A stretch of DNA of 64,000 bases from Glandiceps talaboti (GCF_964340395.1 NC_135552.1:15961694-16025693), one strand, 5' to 3'; shown: positions 1 to 12,550, numbered from the stretch's first letter. Translations and numbers: made by a program. The notes: a model not told the origin generated them from the letters alone.

Positions 1-568
1 CAGATTGTGTTATACTATTTGATGTATAGTTATCTATATATTTAGTCTCCAGGGGGCAAGATTCACAGGTTTGCATCTAGAGACACCATTCAAATTTAGA
101 CGATAACATTACCATATTACACACCAGTTGTGGGGGGGGGGGGGAGCTGGCTGGCTATGTCAAGTAAATGACGGCTTGTTCATCAGTAAAATTAGACTCA
201 AATTTAGTTGAGAAAATTGTGTAGTCACACGAGAAATAGTGCATGCAGAAACTGATATTAAATTAAATACATAATATAAAACTGTTCTTCCAATCTGTAA
301 TGGCTGTACATCTGATGAGAAGAAACTAATATTGCAGAGACCATGTGAAAAACAACTGAACATATTACTGCCTGAACTAGACACTCACACATGGGGGGGG
401 GGGGGGATCTACCTACCCCCACCAATTCTAAAATTGAGCATAATCGGAACCACACAATATTTTTTTTTTTTACGCCTAAACATACCGTACATATAAAAAC
501 ACATTTATAGAATCTGGTTGTTCCGTTTATTTGACTGTGGATTTTCTATTTTTGTTCTTTATATTTAG
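1..568. other. Intron of the cadherin gene (left edge)
   Basis: No exon was recognised here. The stretch contains two poly-G runs (about 131-144 and 396-407) and ends in the acceptor (TTTAG at 564-568) of the first visible cadherin exon. It is read as intron because the downstream exon begins in the middle of a LamG domain. Confidence 0.6.
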
Positions 569-3500
569 ACTGAAGAAGGCATTGTCACAGCCACCTACAA
601 TCTTGGGGATGCTGGACGTGTGTATGAACTGAAGCTGAAAAATTACACAATAAATGATGGAAACTATCACATTGTACGTCTCCAACGTTATGGTAATTAT
701 TTCAAGTTGGAGGTTGATGGAGGTGGTGGTACAAGGACTGTAGAAGATACACAGGGTACATACAGAGAATTCCAACCTGATCCTAAATCATTGCTGATCG
801 GTGGTATAATGGATACCGATTCAAACACAGTGACTGATGACTTTCAAGGTGAGTGCAAATTAACCCTCTTTCATTTTAACCAGGGAGGGGGAGGGGGAGG
901 GGGGGGCACTAGTACATTTGTGGCTGTGTGTATGCATGTGTGCACCCCATATCTCTGGCATGCATCAACTGATTTCAACCAAACCTGGCACAATGGTGAC
1001 ATACTATGTGAGATGCATATGCATGTCAAATTGTTTTAGGACTAAATCAAATAATAACTTTGCCATACAACATACCAGTTTGGGGCTATGTCCTCTATGA
1101 AGGCTTGTTTTTAGTGATTCAAATTAGAATGCACACATTTCTACATATATGGTACCCGTAATAACATTTTACCTCATGATAAGAGGGTTAAAATTAATAG
1201 AACGAAAATGGGTCACTTATTTTCATGTATGCCTATAGTAATGCATGTGTAGTGGCAGGGGTGAACAAATCATTTTGTGAACTGGTGGTCCCCGGACCAG
1301 TGCCTTAAAAAAATCCAGTGGTCCTGCTGAAAGAATTAGTGGTCCCAGGTCCCGCTAATGTGAAACATTAAATCTTAGCTATGAATCTGTATATTCAGAC
1401 GACTTTTTAACATAGGTATTAACAGTAAGGTACTGATCCGACAGACCAGACAAGGTAAAATTTGCGTGGTCTGCCCAAAAAAATTGCTAGTCCCAGGACC
1501 AGTGGATTTGTTCACCCCTAACTAAGTGCATGGAGAGGATGCCAATGTTTTGACCAGAAATCGACTGTTTGTTATTATTTTTACAATGCACTTAGATGGT
1601 AAAATTATATTTCAGGTAACAATAATGAAAATGTTGTGCTAAAAAAAAAGTAAAATCATTCAACACAGAACCATGCAGTTCTAGTCATGCTATGTTCAGA
1701 AATGTTCAGTTAAGTTTTAGTGTTGTCTCCAGAGGAGGCGGATTCTCCACTCCCTTCTGTAAATGTTACATAGTGATACATGCAACTCTGTAGAACTCTA
1801 TTGATATATTTGAATTCAATTTACAGGCTGTATGAAAGACGCTCGTTTGAGTAACTATTACATAGGTTTTGATGGTGAAACAGAAGACGGACGTTCAGTA
1901 GCGATATCAAAAGTAGTCACGGAAGGCTGTAACCTTTGTGTGGGAAATCCTTGTTCAGCGCCGTTTATATGTGTGATGACAGCGAGTTACTACTACTGTC
2001 AGTAAGTACCACGCTTAGGATGTCAACAGTTTTATATCAGATATCATAGGTACCTGGGTACACTAGCCTCTTCACTGCACTGTTGAGGTGCATCATGAGC
2101 TGGTCATACCTCCCACCCCTTGTATCAACAGCTTGTCCTAAGAATAGTTCTAAAGCTGGTAATTGTGAATTGAAAACAGTCGCCCAATAGCCTGATTGAT
2201 CACAGTGTGCAGTGCCCACTACCATGACAACTATAGTCAGACTATTATATTTAAATTAGTTATTATGTAAATGAGCACGCATTGCTGAGATGATCACAGG
2301 AATTCTCATCAAACGATTATATTAGTGTAGTAATTCACATTTGATTATGTTAAAGGTGATTCAAAATGCTCACATTCACTATCGCTAATTTGCTAGACTA
2401 CATGTTTGTGAAATGCATTCTGGTTTTAAAACTTTTCAAAAGCGTCTACAAACACCTTAAAATGACCTTTTTTCAGTCACTTCCCTTCGGATTTACTTCG
2501 AGAGTTTTCGGGTATTTCCGGTCCCACCTAGACCACGGGATTTTATGACGTCATAGAGAGACATGGTTAGCACGTAGCCTATGACGAGCGTAGTCAACAG
2601 GTGAATAAAACTCAACAGCATTGTGAAAAAATACATTGCTGGTGGTTGTAATAGACATCAGTAAACAAAAACTACACTCTACATGTCTTATTAACCAACA
2701 TTTACCGATATTTACTCACACTTTCTCACTAATTGGCAGTGTCTGTGGGTATAAATGCTAAAATATTATCTCCCCATATTATGGCAAAATAAATCAAAAC
2801 GGCTAGACTAGATATATATAAACACTTGTATTGTCGCGTGCTTCACATTCATTGACTTTTATTTATCTGATTTTTTATTATTTGCGGACAAGAGCATTAC
2901 GATACCGTCGTGACGTTTGACGGCATCCCGGGCCAAGGACGGCATATTTTAGCCGAATCGTACTCGCGTCGCCTTTTGAACAGTGCATTTAACAACAAAG
3001 TAAACATATTTCATCTCGAATAAATATACTAGCTATTAGAATACCAATGGGAAACTTCAAGAAGGCGTCTCGGGACATCAATCTGATTAAAATCCGATGT
3101 GGTGAAAGCGGCTAGATGTCCTTATTTACCTCTATTCATCGTGTTGTGACGTTTGTTTTGTTCAGAGTGATCGCCGCAGGCGTTCGCCTAGGAAAAAAAA
3201 TCACGTAAAAGACGCAATATCGATGGAATAAAGGTAAATACAGGAAAACCAGCCTATCTAACATCAGATTTTAATCAGATTGATCGGGACATGTGCCACA
3301 ATATATTTGTTGGTCCCATAATACACTAATTGATTCGATTTGCTCCCAGCATATGGAAGTACGCTCCGAGTCATTGCATCATGTAAATGGAACTGTGACC
3401 GACCTAATTTTTTTGTCCATATATAAAATGAGACTGACCTGTAAATTTTTCACAGTTTTCGTTGTGGTCTTGTATTGTCACATGTTTGGCTTGTGAACAC

Positions 3501-6500
3501 AAGTTTACATCTATTATTGTCTAGGGCGTAATACTCTAGTCCGAGTCTGAAACCCTTATAAAACCTAAGAAACTCGCATTCGGACAGAACAGAAGTAGGT
3601 CTCATCGACTTGTTGGGGACTCGAATTATTGCTTGTTTTTATCACGGTATACAGGTGATTATTATATATCGGTAGAGGGGTAGTGTTGTCAAGTTTTGTG
3701 CAGTCACCGCGGCCGCGGCAGTAAGCTTATACTAGGATAGTTCCGCCGATCAAAGCTGAAGCAGTGTATGTACAATGTACGTATGGAATCGGGAGAGCAC
3801 AGCGCACATTCGTGTCGGGTTAAATTTATCCACGTGTTGATGTAATCCATATTTATCAATCAGATATATTGTAAAATTCTTCAAGTCGTACAGAAATAAC
3901 GTCTCTAACTTCAAAACAAACCCTGAGAAACTGGACCGGACGTGGCTAGCCAAGTATCTAGTTGCAGGCTTTCTTTCATAACCATGTGCTGGGGTCACGA
4001 CCTTGATTGCCGACGTCAATATTGTCCAATCATATTTAATATCATGAACACATCGCGATATTTGATTTGTTGGTTTCCTAAACTGTATACTTCGAATACC
4101 ATGATTCGTTACAGAATTCTTCTAATGAATATTAAATAGGCCGCTTGTTGCATTAAATTAAGTGATATCGCAACAAGGGAAACCATACAAGTTTTCTTCC
4201 AGACGAGTTACAAAAGTCATGTAAATGACAACACTAAACTCACGAAATTTCCTCAATTCTTTACAATCTAATAGCTAGTATATTTATTCAAGATAAATAT
4301 GTTTACTTTTTTGCTAAATGCGCCGTTCAAAAGGCGACATCAGTGAGTATAGTCGAGTATAGTGGGCTATAATATGCTGTCGACGCCATGCCTGTCGAAG
4401 ATATTGTAATGCTTCTCCTCGGCAAATAATAAAACAAAATCAGATAAATAAATTGAAACACGGGAGCGACATTACAAGTGTTTATGTATATCTACACTGT
4501 AGTCTAGCCGTTTTGATTTATTTTGCCATAATATGGGGAGATAATATTTTAGCATTTATACCCACAGACACTGCCAATTAGTGAGAAAGTGTGAGTAAAT
4601 ATCGGTAAATGTTGGTTAATAAGACATGTAGAGTGTAGTTTTTGTTTACTGATGTCTATTACAACCACCAGCAATGTATTTTTTCACAATGCTGTTGAGT
4701 TTTATTCACCTGTTGACTACGCTCGTCATAGGCTACGTGCTAACCATGTCTCTCTATGACGTCATAAAATCCCGTGGTCTAGGTGGGACCGGAAATACCC
4801 GAAAACTCTCGAAGTAAATCCGAAGGGAAGTGACTGAAAAAAGGTCATTTTAAGGTGTTTGCAGACGCTTTTGAAAAGTTTTAAAACCAGAATGCATTTC
4901 ACAAACATGTAGTCTAGCAAATTAGCGATAGTGAATGTGAGCATTTTGAATCACCTTTAAAGTTTAACATACAAATGTTTGATAATGACTTTTGGAGGTG
5001 TAGTTACCTGAACCAGTTTAAACTATTCTCAAGAATAAACTGTTGATACAACAAGGGCTAGGGAGGTGTGGCCACCTAATGATGTATCTCAATAGCACAG
5101 TGAACAGGCTATAGTTTACGCATGATGAGAAATCTTGAATTTCAGAGCACCATGTGTGATTCATTTTAATTTCTGTTCAATCTAGACTGTAAGATATGCC
5201 ATGTTGCTCTCCATCCTCAATGGGTTGGCCGATACATGGCGGCACCCTGACCCGCATACCTTGCATGCAGGCTGTTTTGGCCATGTATCATTTGCCTGCA
5301 TTCGCTGTCATATTTCTTCCTTAAAATTCATACATGTAGAAGGAACAACGTAACTGCCATGCATGCATGCATGCAAGCAAGCATGTGTGCACGTGAAAGT
5401 ACCGCCACCTTAAATTTTGAAACTATCCTGATATGAGTTTTGTAGCAAAATTTCCTAAATTGCATCTGAATTCTAAAGTCAAATTTCCTCACCCCTGTCC
5501 ATAGTTCTATCAACAAGAATCATCAAATCCTTATTCTTTGTGTATAGTTAAAGGCCATGAATAGCTTCACTGCAAGGGCATACATCTACATGGTTATAAT
5601 CTTATTTTGACATGTTAAACAGAAAAATTATGCCTTGTGGATGAACTGTGAATGACATGTATGATGTAGTCTGCTTCTTTGTTCTCTCCCAGCACAATTA
5701 TTATGAGAACAATGTATTTCAAATCCTTTAACCATATCCTTTCTCTTGCACATAATTTCCCAGTTTGCAGCACAAAAATGAAGCACCATGCTCCCCTTCA
5801 TATTGATAAAACTCACTTCTTTCTCTCTTGTGTCTATCTCACTTTTTATATTGTGCTTTTGTCCTGTCTTTTCCCTCACCTACTATTGTAATATCTAGTT
5901 GTCTACCTGGGTTACTCCATGTTGGGAATGACTGTGTTCTTCCAGCTGTTGATGTTCCTGAAGGGTATGTAAAAAAAAAGATGACAAAATGAAAGCAATG
6001 TCTCTTATCACTTCCGCTTCACCTATATGAATTTCACTTTTATTCCTGCCAAGTATTTGTGTAACTGCCAACACTATCTCACTTGAGCTCACAGTAGTGC
6101 ACACTGGTGGTATTCACTGATCATTTTTTCCACAGTACCAATCTCCAGGAGTGACAATAACTTGTGGATTATTGGGTAACATATTCTTTCAAATTGTTTC
6201 AGATGTCCTGATGGGTTGATCCTGAAAAATGGTGCATGTGTACCAGGAGGCATTGTCCGCCCTCAAGTTGGAGCAGCAGGCATTAGTCTGGAAGCACTCA
6301 TTGCAATCTTGATCTGCATAGGTGTTTTACTTTGTGAGTATAACCCTTCTTTCTGTAGTCAACTCGCAGTGGACATGAGCCTGTCTCAAACACTGTGACA
6401 AACTCATCAAAGCTGACTATTTTCAACATCCAATGTGGGAAGGTTGTCACTTTTTAGAAATCAGTTTAGCTCAAGAATCTCTTCTATTTGGCAGTAAAAG

Positions 6501-7904
6501 GCCTGATGTTAACATTGGGCAAGCCTGATGTTAGCCTTGGGTTGGTACAGCCATTAAAAGCCTCACTTCAGTTTAGGATTAAAATCTATGTGTGATAATT
6601 GTTTGTTGGCAGAGCTGAGCTATACAAGAATTTGGTCCAGAACAAAAGAAATTATCCTATGTAAGCCTTGCTATGATAAGAGTATTACGATGACCCGGGA
6701 TTGGAATATCGCCCTTTAACCCTTCCCATTGATTTTGAGCTGTTAGTGCCAGTCAAATGTTAGCACTGAGCATGCCCAATGCTTAGCCCAATTATAAAGT
6801 AAATCTTGATCTGTACTGTCTTTGCTTCATGATTACATATACAATCAACGAAACTATACTCAGTGTTCTGTATTATCATAATTTATTGATTCGCCTTGTG
6901 TTTTCCTACAGTGTTGACCTTAGCCTTTGTGGTGTACAGACTCCATAGAAAGAGGGAAAAACCAGGCTTGGCATTTGGCGTTGAACCTGATGATGACCTG
7001 CACGAGAACATCGTTGTCTACGATGATGAAGGTGGTGGTGAGGAAGACTATGATGCCTATGATATCAACACATTGCGAAAACCTGTTGAGGAAAGCCCTA
7101 TTGTTCCTGTGAATAGGGAACCCGTGGAAGAAAAACCCCGGCGTAAGGCACGCCCAATGCTGCCACCAGGAGCTGGTAAGTGTCCTAAACACAGTCAAGT
7201 AAAATAACATTTAATTCAGGCTATCCAAGCCATGGTTGCATTTGTTATATACTCCCGTGACAAAGTAGATGTTATTGTTAGTGACATCCATTTTGGAGTT
7301 GCATAGTTCAAGTTGAAATGGAAGATTAATTATATTTTCTGAAACAGCTGTACAATGATAGCTCATGTTGTTTAGTATGCCAACAAAGCACGTGTCAGAA
7401 ATATTTTTCTGTGACACAAAATGTACAATGGTTATATTTGCTTTTCAAAACACAAAAGTCTACAAGAACTAGTCTACAAAGGAAAAAAATCAATAACTTT
7501 ATACTGTTTGATGTCACCATAGGTTATTTCTGCATCTACGAAAGTTTCAACAAAAATGCGCAAAATGTTTTTAAATGCCATAACATGTCTCTTGTTATAG
7601 ATATTTTGATGTGATATTTTAGTTTCTAAAATTAGACTTGATTTGCTTTGCCCACACAGAGCTACCAGATATTGGAGATTTCTTGGACAAGAGACAGAAT
7701 GACGCTGATGATGACCCCGATGTACCACCTTATGATACACTGCGTATGTATGACTATGAAGGTGAAGGGTCAACAGCTGGAAGCTTGAGTTCCCTCAACA
7801 GCAGCAGTTCTGGAGAGTCTGAGCAGAACTATGATTACTTGAAGGATTTGGGCCCACAATTCAAGAAACTGGCAGATATGTATGGTGGAGAGGATGAAGA
7901 TTAA
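569..7904 (+). CDS. Classical (type III) cadherin, 3' part: LamG-EGF-TM-catenin-binding tail
   Basis: Five exons join in phase: 569-848, 1827-2001, 6203-6333, 6912-7175 and 7660-7904 (stop TAA 7902-7904). Together they give 364 residues; the cadherin repeats lie upstream of the window. In order I see most of a laminin-G domain, a six-cysteine EGF module split between the second and third exons, a hydrophobic helix split by the 6334-6911 intron ([13 protein letters not shown] joined to LLTLAFVVY), then a basic stop-transfer sequence (RLHRKREK). The cytoplasmic tail has the p120-catenin-type juxtamembrane motif EGGGEED and a C-terminal beta-catenin-binding region ([15 protein letters not shown], a Ser-rich stretch, then [19 protein letters not shown]). 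This order is that of invertebrate classical cadherins, which link cell-cell contacts to actin through catenins. All donors are GT and all acceptors AG. The family call is firm; the subtype (N-cadherin-like or other) is not. Confidence 0.93.
849..1826 (+). other. Cadherin intron holding a hAT-like MITE
   Basis: Donor GTGAGT at 849 and acceptor TTACAG ending at 1826. It contains a G-rich run (889-906) and the MITE at 1256-1520. No other coding signal was seen. Confidence 0.7.
1256..1520. mobile_element. hAT-like MITE, about 265 bp
   Basis: The ends are inverted copies: the left reads CAGGGGTGAACAAATC and the right reads GATTTGTTCACCCCTA, and a second inverted block (GGTCC..GGACCAG against CTAGTCCC..GGACCAG) lies just inside. 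The CAGGGGT start is typical of hAT termini, but no clean 8-bp duplication is visible. It is too short to encode a transposase, so it is non-autonomous. Confidence 0.6.
2043..2225 (-). repeat. Left copy of an old inverted repeat flanking the TTAA element
   Basis: The reverse complement of about 2043-2165 aligns, with many mismatches, to 4998-5115. Shared blocks include GTTGATACAA and AGTGCAGTGAAGAGGCT-type sequence. The copy is diverged, so it is older than the element it flanks. A 62-residue open frame on this strand has no family I recognise. Confidence 0.55.
2354..4956. mobile_element. 2.6-kb non-autonomous element with ~690-bp terminal inverted repeats and TTAA duplications
   Basis: The left arm (2354-3040) and right arm (4267-4956) are near-identical inverted copies starting AGGTGATTCAAAATG. 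TTAA lies flush with both ends (2350-2353 and 4957-4960), the target duplication typical of piggyBac-type transposition. The 1.2-kb middle has no transposase-like frame, so the element would need a transposase supplied elsewhere. The same 60-residue open frame occurs in both arms only because the arms are copies. A smaller palindromic element (3069-3290) is nested inside. Assignment to piggyBac rests only on TTAA; the ends do not start with the usual CCY. Confidence 0.75.
3069..3290. mobile_element. Nested palindromic MITE-like element
   Basis: Block 3069-3155 is repeated inverted at about 3210-3290; the core AATCTGATTAAAAT appears at the left and its reverse complement at the right. The spacer is short. 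It sits in the middle of the TTAA element, either as a later insertion or as part of its fold-back core. Confidence 0.55.
4998..5115 (+). repeat. Right copy of the inverted repeat flanking the TTAA element
   Basis: Diverged reverse-complement partner of 2043-2165. It shares GTTGATACAA, GGGAGGT and an ACAGTGAACAGGCTA-like block. Confidence 0.5.
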
Positions 7905-8200
7905 AAAAAAAAAAAACTTGAACAAGTGAACTTTTGGGGAAACAAGTTTAATGTCATTTTGGCAATAACTCAAATTTTGAAGCAAGAGATAACTGCTTAC
8001 TGAAAGTGCAGAATAAAGTAAAAGTGTGAAAATTAAAAGTTTCCAAGATTACAAGATAGAAGTGGCAAACAAAATATCCGGAAGACTTAAAGACACAGAG
8101 ATATAAATGTAAGGAAGATGTATAGCAATGTCTTTTACTAGTAAAATATTGTCAAGTTGAAATTTGTCATAAAAAGACAACTGTTTATATGTACAATAAA
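7905..8200 (+). other. Cadherin 3' UTR with a proximal poly(A) signal
   Basis: AT-rich sequence directly after the stop, with an AATAAAA signal at about 8193-8199. Further AATAAA motifs near 10508 and 10528 could end a longer UTR that would include the 21-bp minisatellite. Confidence 0.5.
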
Positions 8201-9008
8201 AATCCAAATTCAAAATTCAAAACACATATGACAAATACAAGATCTGTGACAAAGAGTGTTATGGGTATATTTTAGAAGGGTTCAGTAAACTTTGGAAAGG
8301 AATGAACACTATTTTTGTAATTTTTCCCTATCGCTAGCTGCAAGACAGCATATAGTACTATTTAGACTTATTGACAGTCAGTTTTCACATAATCATTCTG
8401 AAAAAAAGTTTTTTTGTATATTAGTACACTACAATGTCCAAGGGCATTGTGCCACATCTTTCTACAAACGTGCGTGTCATTACATTCAAATAAGTGTGTC
8501 AAAAAATTTAAAAACTGCCTTTTTGCCCAGCGTATAGGTGTTCAACAAAATTTACGTTACTTTCATTTGAATTATGAGGTGTTTTTGTAGTAAATTACAT
8601 TCGCAAGTGTAAGTTTTATTTCGGTTAGTTTTATAGCACTGAATTTTTCATGTCATTTTTGATCAAAAAGCCAGTTATTTATGCATGTCAGTTAGATTGA
8701 AAGCTGATATTTCATCTTGTTAACGACACATTTAATAATAGCAATAAACAATTATAAGGTAGGTGTAGTGCAGCTGATTAGCCTTTCCAGCAAAAATCAT
8801 ACCTAGTCTAGAATTTCTATACAATGATGTCAGAGTAGTTTGTTTCATTCAAATGAAGTTTTTTTTTTGTACCGAGAGCACAATTTATATGTAAAAGTTT
8901 GGTATTACAGATTTGGTACACACACTACACAAGATCATTTTTTTAAAGTATTAAATTGGTTCTTTATTCACAGATAATGCACCATTCAACTGATACAGAT
9001 TCAGAGGA
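8201..9008. other. Gene-free AT-rich stretch
   Basis: No splice-consistent exon or RNA gene was seen. The T-rich composition fits an extended cadherin 3' UTR or intergenic DNA. Confidence 0.4.
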
Positions 9009-9719
9009 TTGAATTGCATGTTTATGCATAGTAATTACACTATTATGCATATTAATTACATGGTTATACATATTAATTGTGTAGATATGCATATAGATTG
9101 TATTATTATGCATACTAATTGCATGATCTTGCATATTAAATGTGTAGTTATGCATATTGATTGTATGATTATGCATATTGATTGTATTATTATGCATACT
9201 AATTACATGATCATGCATATTAAATGTGTAGTTATGCATATTGATTGTATGATTATGCACATTAATTACATGATCTTGCATATTAAATGTGTAGTTATGC
9301 ATATTGATTGTATGATTATGCATATTGATTGTATTATTATGCATACTAATTGCATGATCTTGCATATTAAATGTGTAGTTATGCATATTGATTGTATGAT
9401 TATGCATATAGATTGTATTATTATGCATACTAATTACATGATCATGCATATTAAATGTGTAGTTATGCATATTGATTGTATGATTATGCACATTAATTAC
9501 ATGGTCATGCATATTAATTACATGGTTATACATATTAATTGTGTAGATATGCATATTGATTGTATTATTATGCATACTAATTACATGATCATGCATATTA
9601 AATGTGTAGTTATGCATATTGATTGTATGATTATGCACATTAATTACATGGTCATGCATATTAATTACATGGTTATGCATATTCATTGCATGGTCATGCA
9701 TATTAATTACACATGTTAA
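9009..9719. repeat. 21-bp minisatellite, about 33 copies
   Basis: Tandem array of an AT-rich 21-mer whose core is ATGCATATTGATTGTATGAT with a few alternating variants. Because 21 is a multiple of three and the unit lacks stops in some frames, long meaningless open frames appear on both strands. Variants seem to alternate in blocks, suggesting a higher-order repeat of several units. Confidence 0.93.
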
Positions 9720-11609
9720 TATGTTGTGAATTAACTGATCTGATCAACCAGCCCCCTTAGTGTCAACCATTACAACTTGAAAAGTGTTATCCTGCTTTGT
9801 GAGGGCGTAGAGGTGGTACCACCATAACGTTGTCAGATCACATCATTGCAGTATCATCATTCAGTAATTCAAAACCTTCTGTAAAGCACACACACACACA
9901 CACACACCAGGTACACAAGAGTATTCTAACCAGTTTTCAGTCATCTTTTCCCCACAATTTTCTAATTATGCATGATATTTCATCAAATTTAAAAAGTGAA
10001 AAAGAACTAATTTTGGGTTTTTTGTTTCCATTAAAAATGACAAAAATTGACCCCTCTGGAGTCAATAGAAATTCCATCTGTGCATGGTCAGTTGAATTTA
10101 GTTTAGATATATTGATATCAGATTTATATAATACACATTTCATATTTCGTATTAATTTTTGTTTGTGTTTATTTCGATGGCTTGTCAAATTTATCAGACA
10201 GCCATGTATGACGTGCTCATGCCGATCCACATTTATTAAATGTTGTACAGTTTTATGTCAATCTCTATATTAATTATGAAATAATATGGTCTCATATTTC
10301 TATTATATCATGGTACTAAGGTTAGAAACCAGGGAGTAAAACTTAATGGTTTTTGTGTTTGGGTGTTGACAACAATGTAAAAGCAACGATTGGCACATAC
10401 TGATCATGTGATAGTTATACACATCAATTTGACTACTCTGTCATTCTCTCTCTCTCTCTGTCTGTCACTTTTTACAACAGTATCTGTTTAGTGATATTTC
10501 TGAGGATTTTAATAAAAATTACTTTATGAATAAATCTAGTTTGTTGACTTGTTTGTGCCTCGTATGTAAGGTTTATATTAAAGGAGAATTAATACCAATG
10601 ACGTCACTGTCAGTGTTTATGAGTACGAGTATGTCAATAGTAACAAATATTTCTGAGTTAGCGCCACTCCCCCAGCGTTCCTGCATCATGCAAGTGAAAT
10701 GACTTCTTTGAAATATGACTGTGGAAAGCAAGCTATCAGCTAACTTATAGCCGTAAGTAAAACTATTGTTTCAACATATAAGCTGTCGCAGGACGTTGAT
10801 GTAATGATACTCGCAGTAGGGCTGTGTTTGCGATTGAGCCACAAAATAAATTGTGGTTCCGATTACGCTCAACTTTAGAGTAGGTGGGGTAGGTAGATTT
10901 TTTGGAGGTTCTCCAGTATTTGTTTTTATAGCCTTCAGGATCTTCCAGTTTACGGTTTGGATTTCAAATGTTCAACCGTCTTGAATTACAAGGTGATTAT
11001 GTCTGCATATTACCACGGTAGTATCCTCACTTGTGAAATCTACCACGTCGAACAATATAGTTTGAAGGTTTTGTCCAACTTAGTTATCTGAAAGCTGGCT
11101 TTCCACAGTCGTAAGGTCTTTCGCACTCATAATTACTTTACCAATTTCTGTGCGGAGTGTAGAAAAAGTTGGAAATAAAACATATAGTGAAAGATCGGTG
11201 AACATGATCTGTTTACTCTAGTAATGTTGTTTCCATCAATCACCAATGACGTACATCATTTTCAGAAATTAAAGCAAATCAAAGTGTGTTGACCATAGTA
11301 TAATCATGGTAAATGTTAGGTTTATAGACTGACGTTTATAGCATCATATGCCGCGCGACTTTGGTTACACACACACGGACAGAGTTATCATATAAATATT
11401 GATAGGGCGCCCTCAAGTAATCATTCTTGTCAGAAATGATTTAACCTTTATTCATAGCGGTTATTAATAATGTTGACGCCTACCATGCCACCAACGGCGA
11501 TAAATGAACTTTTTCGTCAAATGTCCAAAGATTAGAATAAACAAATTTTGATGAAATCACTTCGTTATACGATATACACACAGTCTTTATTACGTGCATG
11601 TGTTTAAAT
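9720..11609. other. Gene-free stretch with weak inverted blocks
   Basis: No gene seen. AATAAA motifs at about 10508 and 10528 may be distal cadherin poly(A) signals. ATGACTGTGGAAAGC-type sequence near 10714-10760 recurs inverted near 11081-11125, suggesting a decayed fold-back element. A (CA)n run lies near 9888-9907. Confidence 0.45.
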
Positions 11610-11755
11610 AGTCTCGCTGCCAGACTCGTGACTATCGTCCCTAATCTTTTATGTATGCCGAGCGGCTTAGCCGCGAGAGGGACTCTTCTCACGGCTGCGC
11701 CGCTCGGCATACAAAGCTTAGGGACGATAGTCACGAGTCTGGCAGCGAGACTGGT
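11610..11755. mobile_element. Hairpin MITE, about 145 bp
   Basis: An almost perfect palindrome. The left arm begins AGTCTCGCTGCCAGACTCGT and the right arm is its reverse complement ending ACGAGTCTGGCAGCGAGACT. The inner arms carry GCCGAGCGGC and its inverse around a short loop. The whole could fold as one long hairpin and has no coding capacity. Confidence 0.75.
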
Positions 11756-12159
11756 TTTTAAATAACTTGCATCGAAGTTCACGACACTAGGTTCATATTA
11801 CTAGTAATGTAGTCTGAATATGTATTCCCCATGTGACTATTTGTTTAGTACATTCCATCAGCCAGCTACTCCACTAATTAGTAAGCGTTGTATTTATATA
11901 TACTAGTATTTTTTTTTTATGGAAACCATTTGGAGAATAATTCCATGATAGTTGTGATTCATGACGCGTAGCATTTTGAAATTCGACCGCAAGAGGGCGG
12001 GCTTCCAACTGCACGTAATTGATAATCCTGTTGATAATCTCTATCTGTATATCTGTCTTTGCGGATACCAAAGCGCGCACGCGCGCGTGTGTGTGTGTGT
12101 TGTGGGGGGGGGGGGAGTATGCACGCAAAACTATTTTTAATTATAGAGGGTTTTTTTTT

Positions 12160-12418
12160 GTCTTTTTTGTGTGTCTTTTTGTGTCTTTTTTGTGTCTTTT
12201 TTGTGCTGGGAATTCCTCCCAGTGATCTTCTGTCCCCCCAAATTCACACTCGTCTTGTGAGTGAGGCACGGCTAAGCGATACAGCCTACCCATCGAGTCT
12301 GTAGAACATTCACCCTGGGTTTGGGTCGGTCACAGAAAAATCCCCTGTTTCCAGTGGGATTCGAACCCGTGACCTCCCGACTGCTAATCCTGTGTGCTAA
12401 CCACTACGCCAGGGAGCC
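12160..12418 (-). mobile_element. tRNA-derived SINE
   Basis: On the minus strand the 5' head starts at 12418 with a tRNA-like region. It has an A-box-like TGGCGTAGTGG (12401-12411) and a B box GGTTCGAATCC (12357-12367), the internal RNA polymerase III promoter. An unrelated ~140-nt body follows, then a tail of repeated AAAAGACAC units (about 12160-12205). The acceptor stem and anticodon arm do not fold as a working tRNA. The tail repeats may reflect the partner LINE, which I cannot name. Confidence 0.8.
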
Positions 12419-12550
12419 GGTGCACATAGAGAGTTTAGCTGTGAAAGCATCCGTGTCCCAGCTTGCTTGCAGGCCATGATTTAGTGTGTTCCAGTACTGT
12501 TCGTTATGAAAGCCAGTAAGGGACATTTTGTAAAATAAAAAATAAAAAAT

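Larger units (their letters stand above)
2002..6202 (+). other. Large cadherin intron carrying nested inverted-repeat elements
   Basis: Donor GTAAGT at 2002 and acceptor TTTCAG ending at 6202 separate the two halves of the EGF module. The TTAA-flanked element (2354-4956) and its flanking inverted copies fill the first 3.1 kb. The rest (about 5120-6202) shows no exon; a loose inverted repeat (GATACATGGC against GCCATGTATC) lies near 5230-5290. Confidence 0.75.

Noticed and set aside
2366-2548. Same 60-residue peptide at 2366-2548 and 4762-4944, as if a conserved gene pair
   Set aside because: Both lie in the inverted arms of one transposable element; identity comes from the arms.
8964-9719. 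Long frames on both strands with seven-residue repeats rich in His, Met and Asn/Ile
   Set aside because: Product of a 21-bp minisatellite lacking stops; no start context, splice sites or domain.
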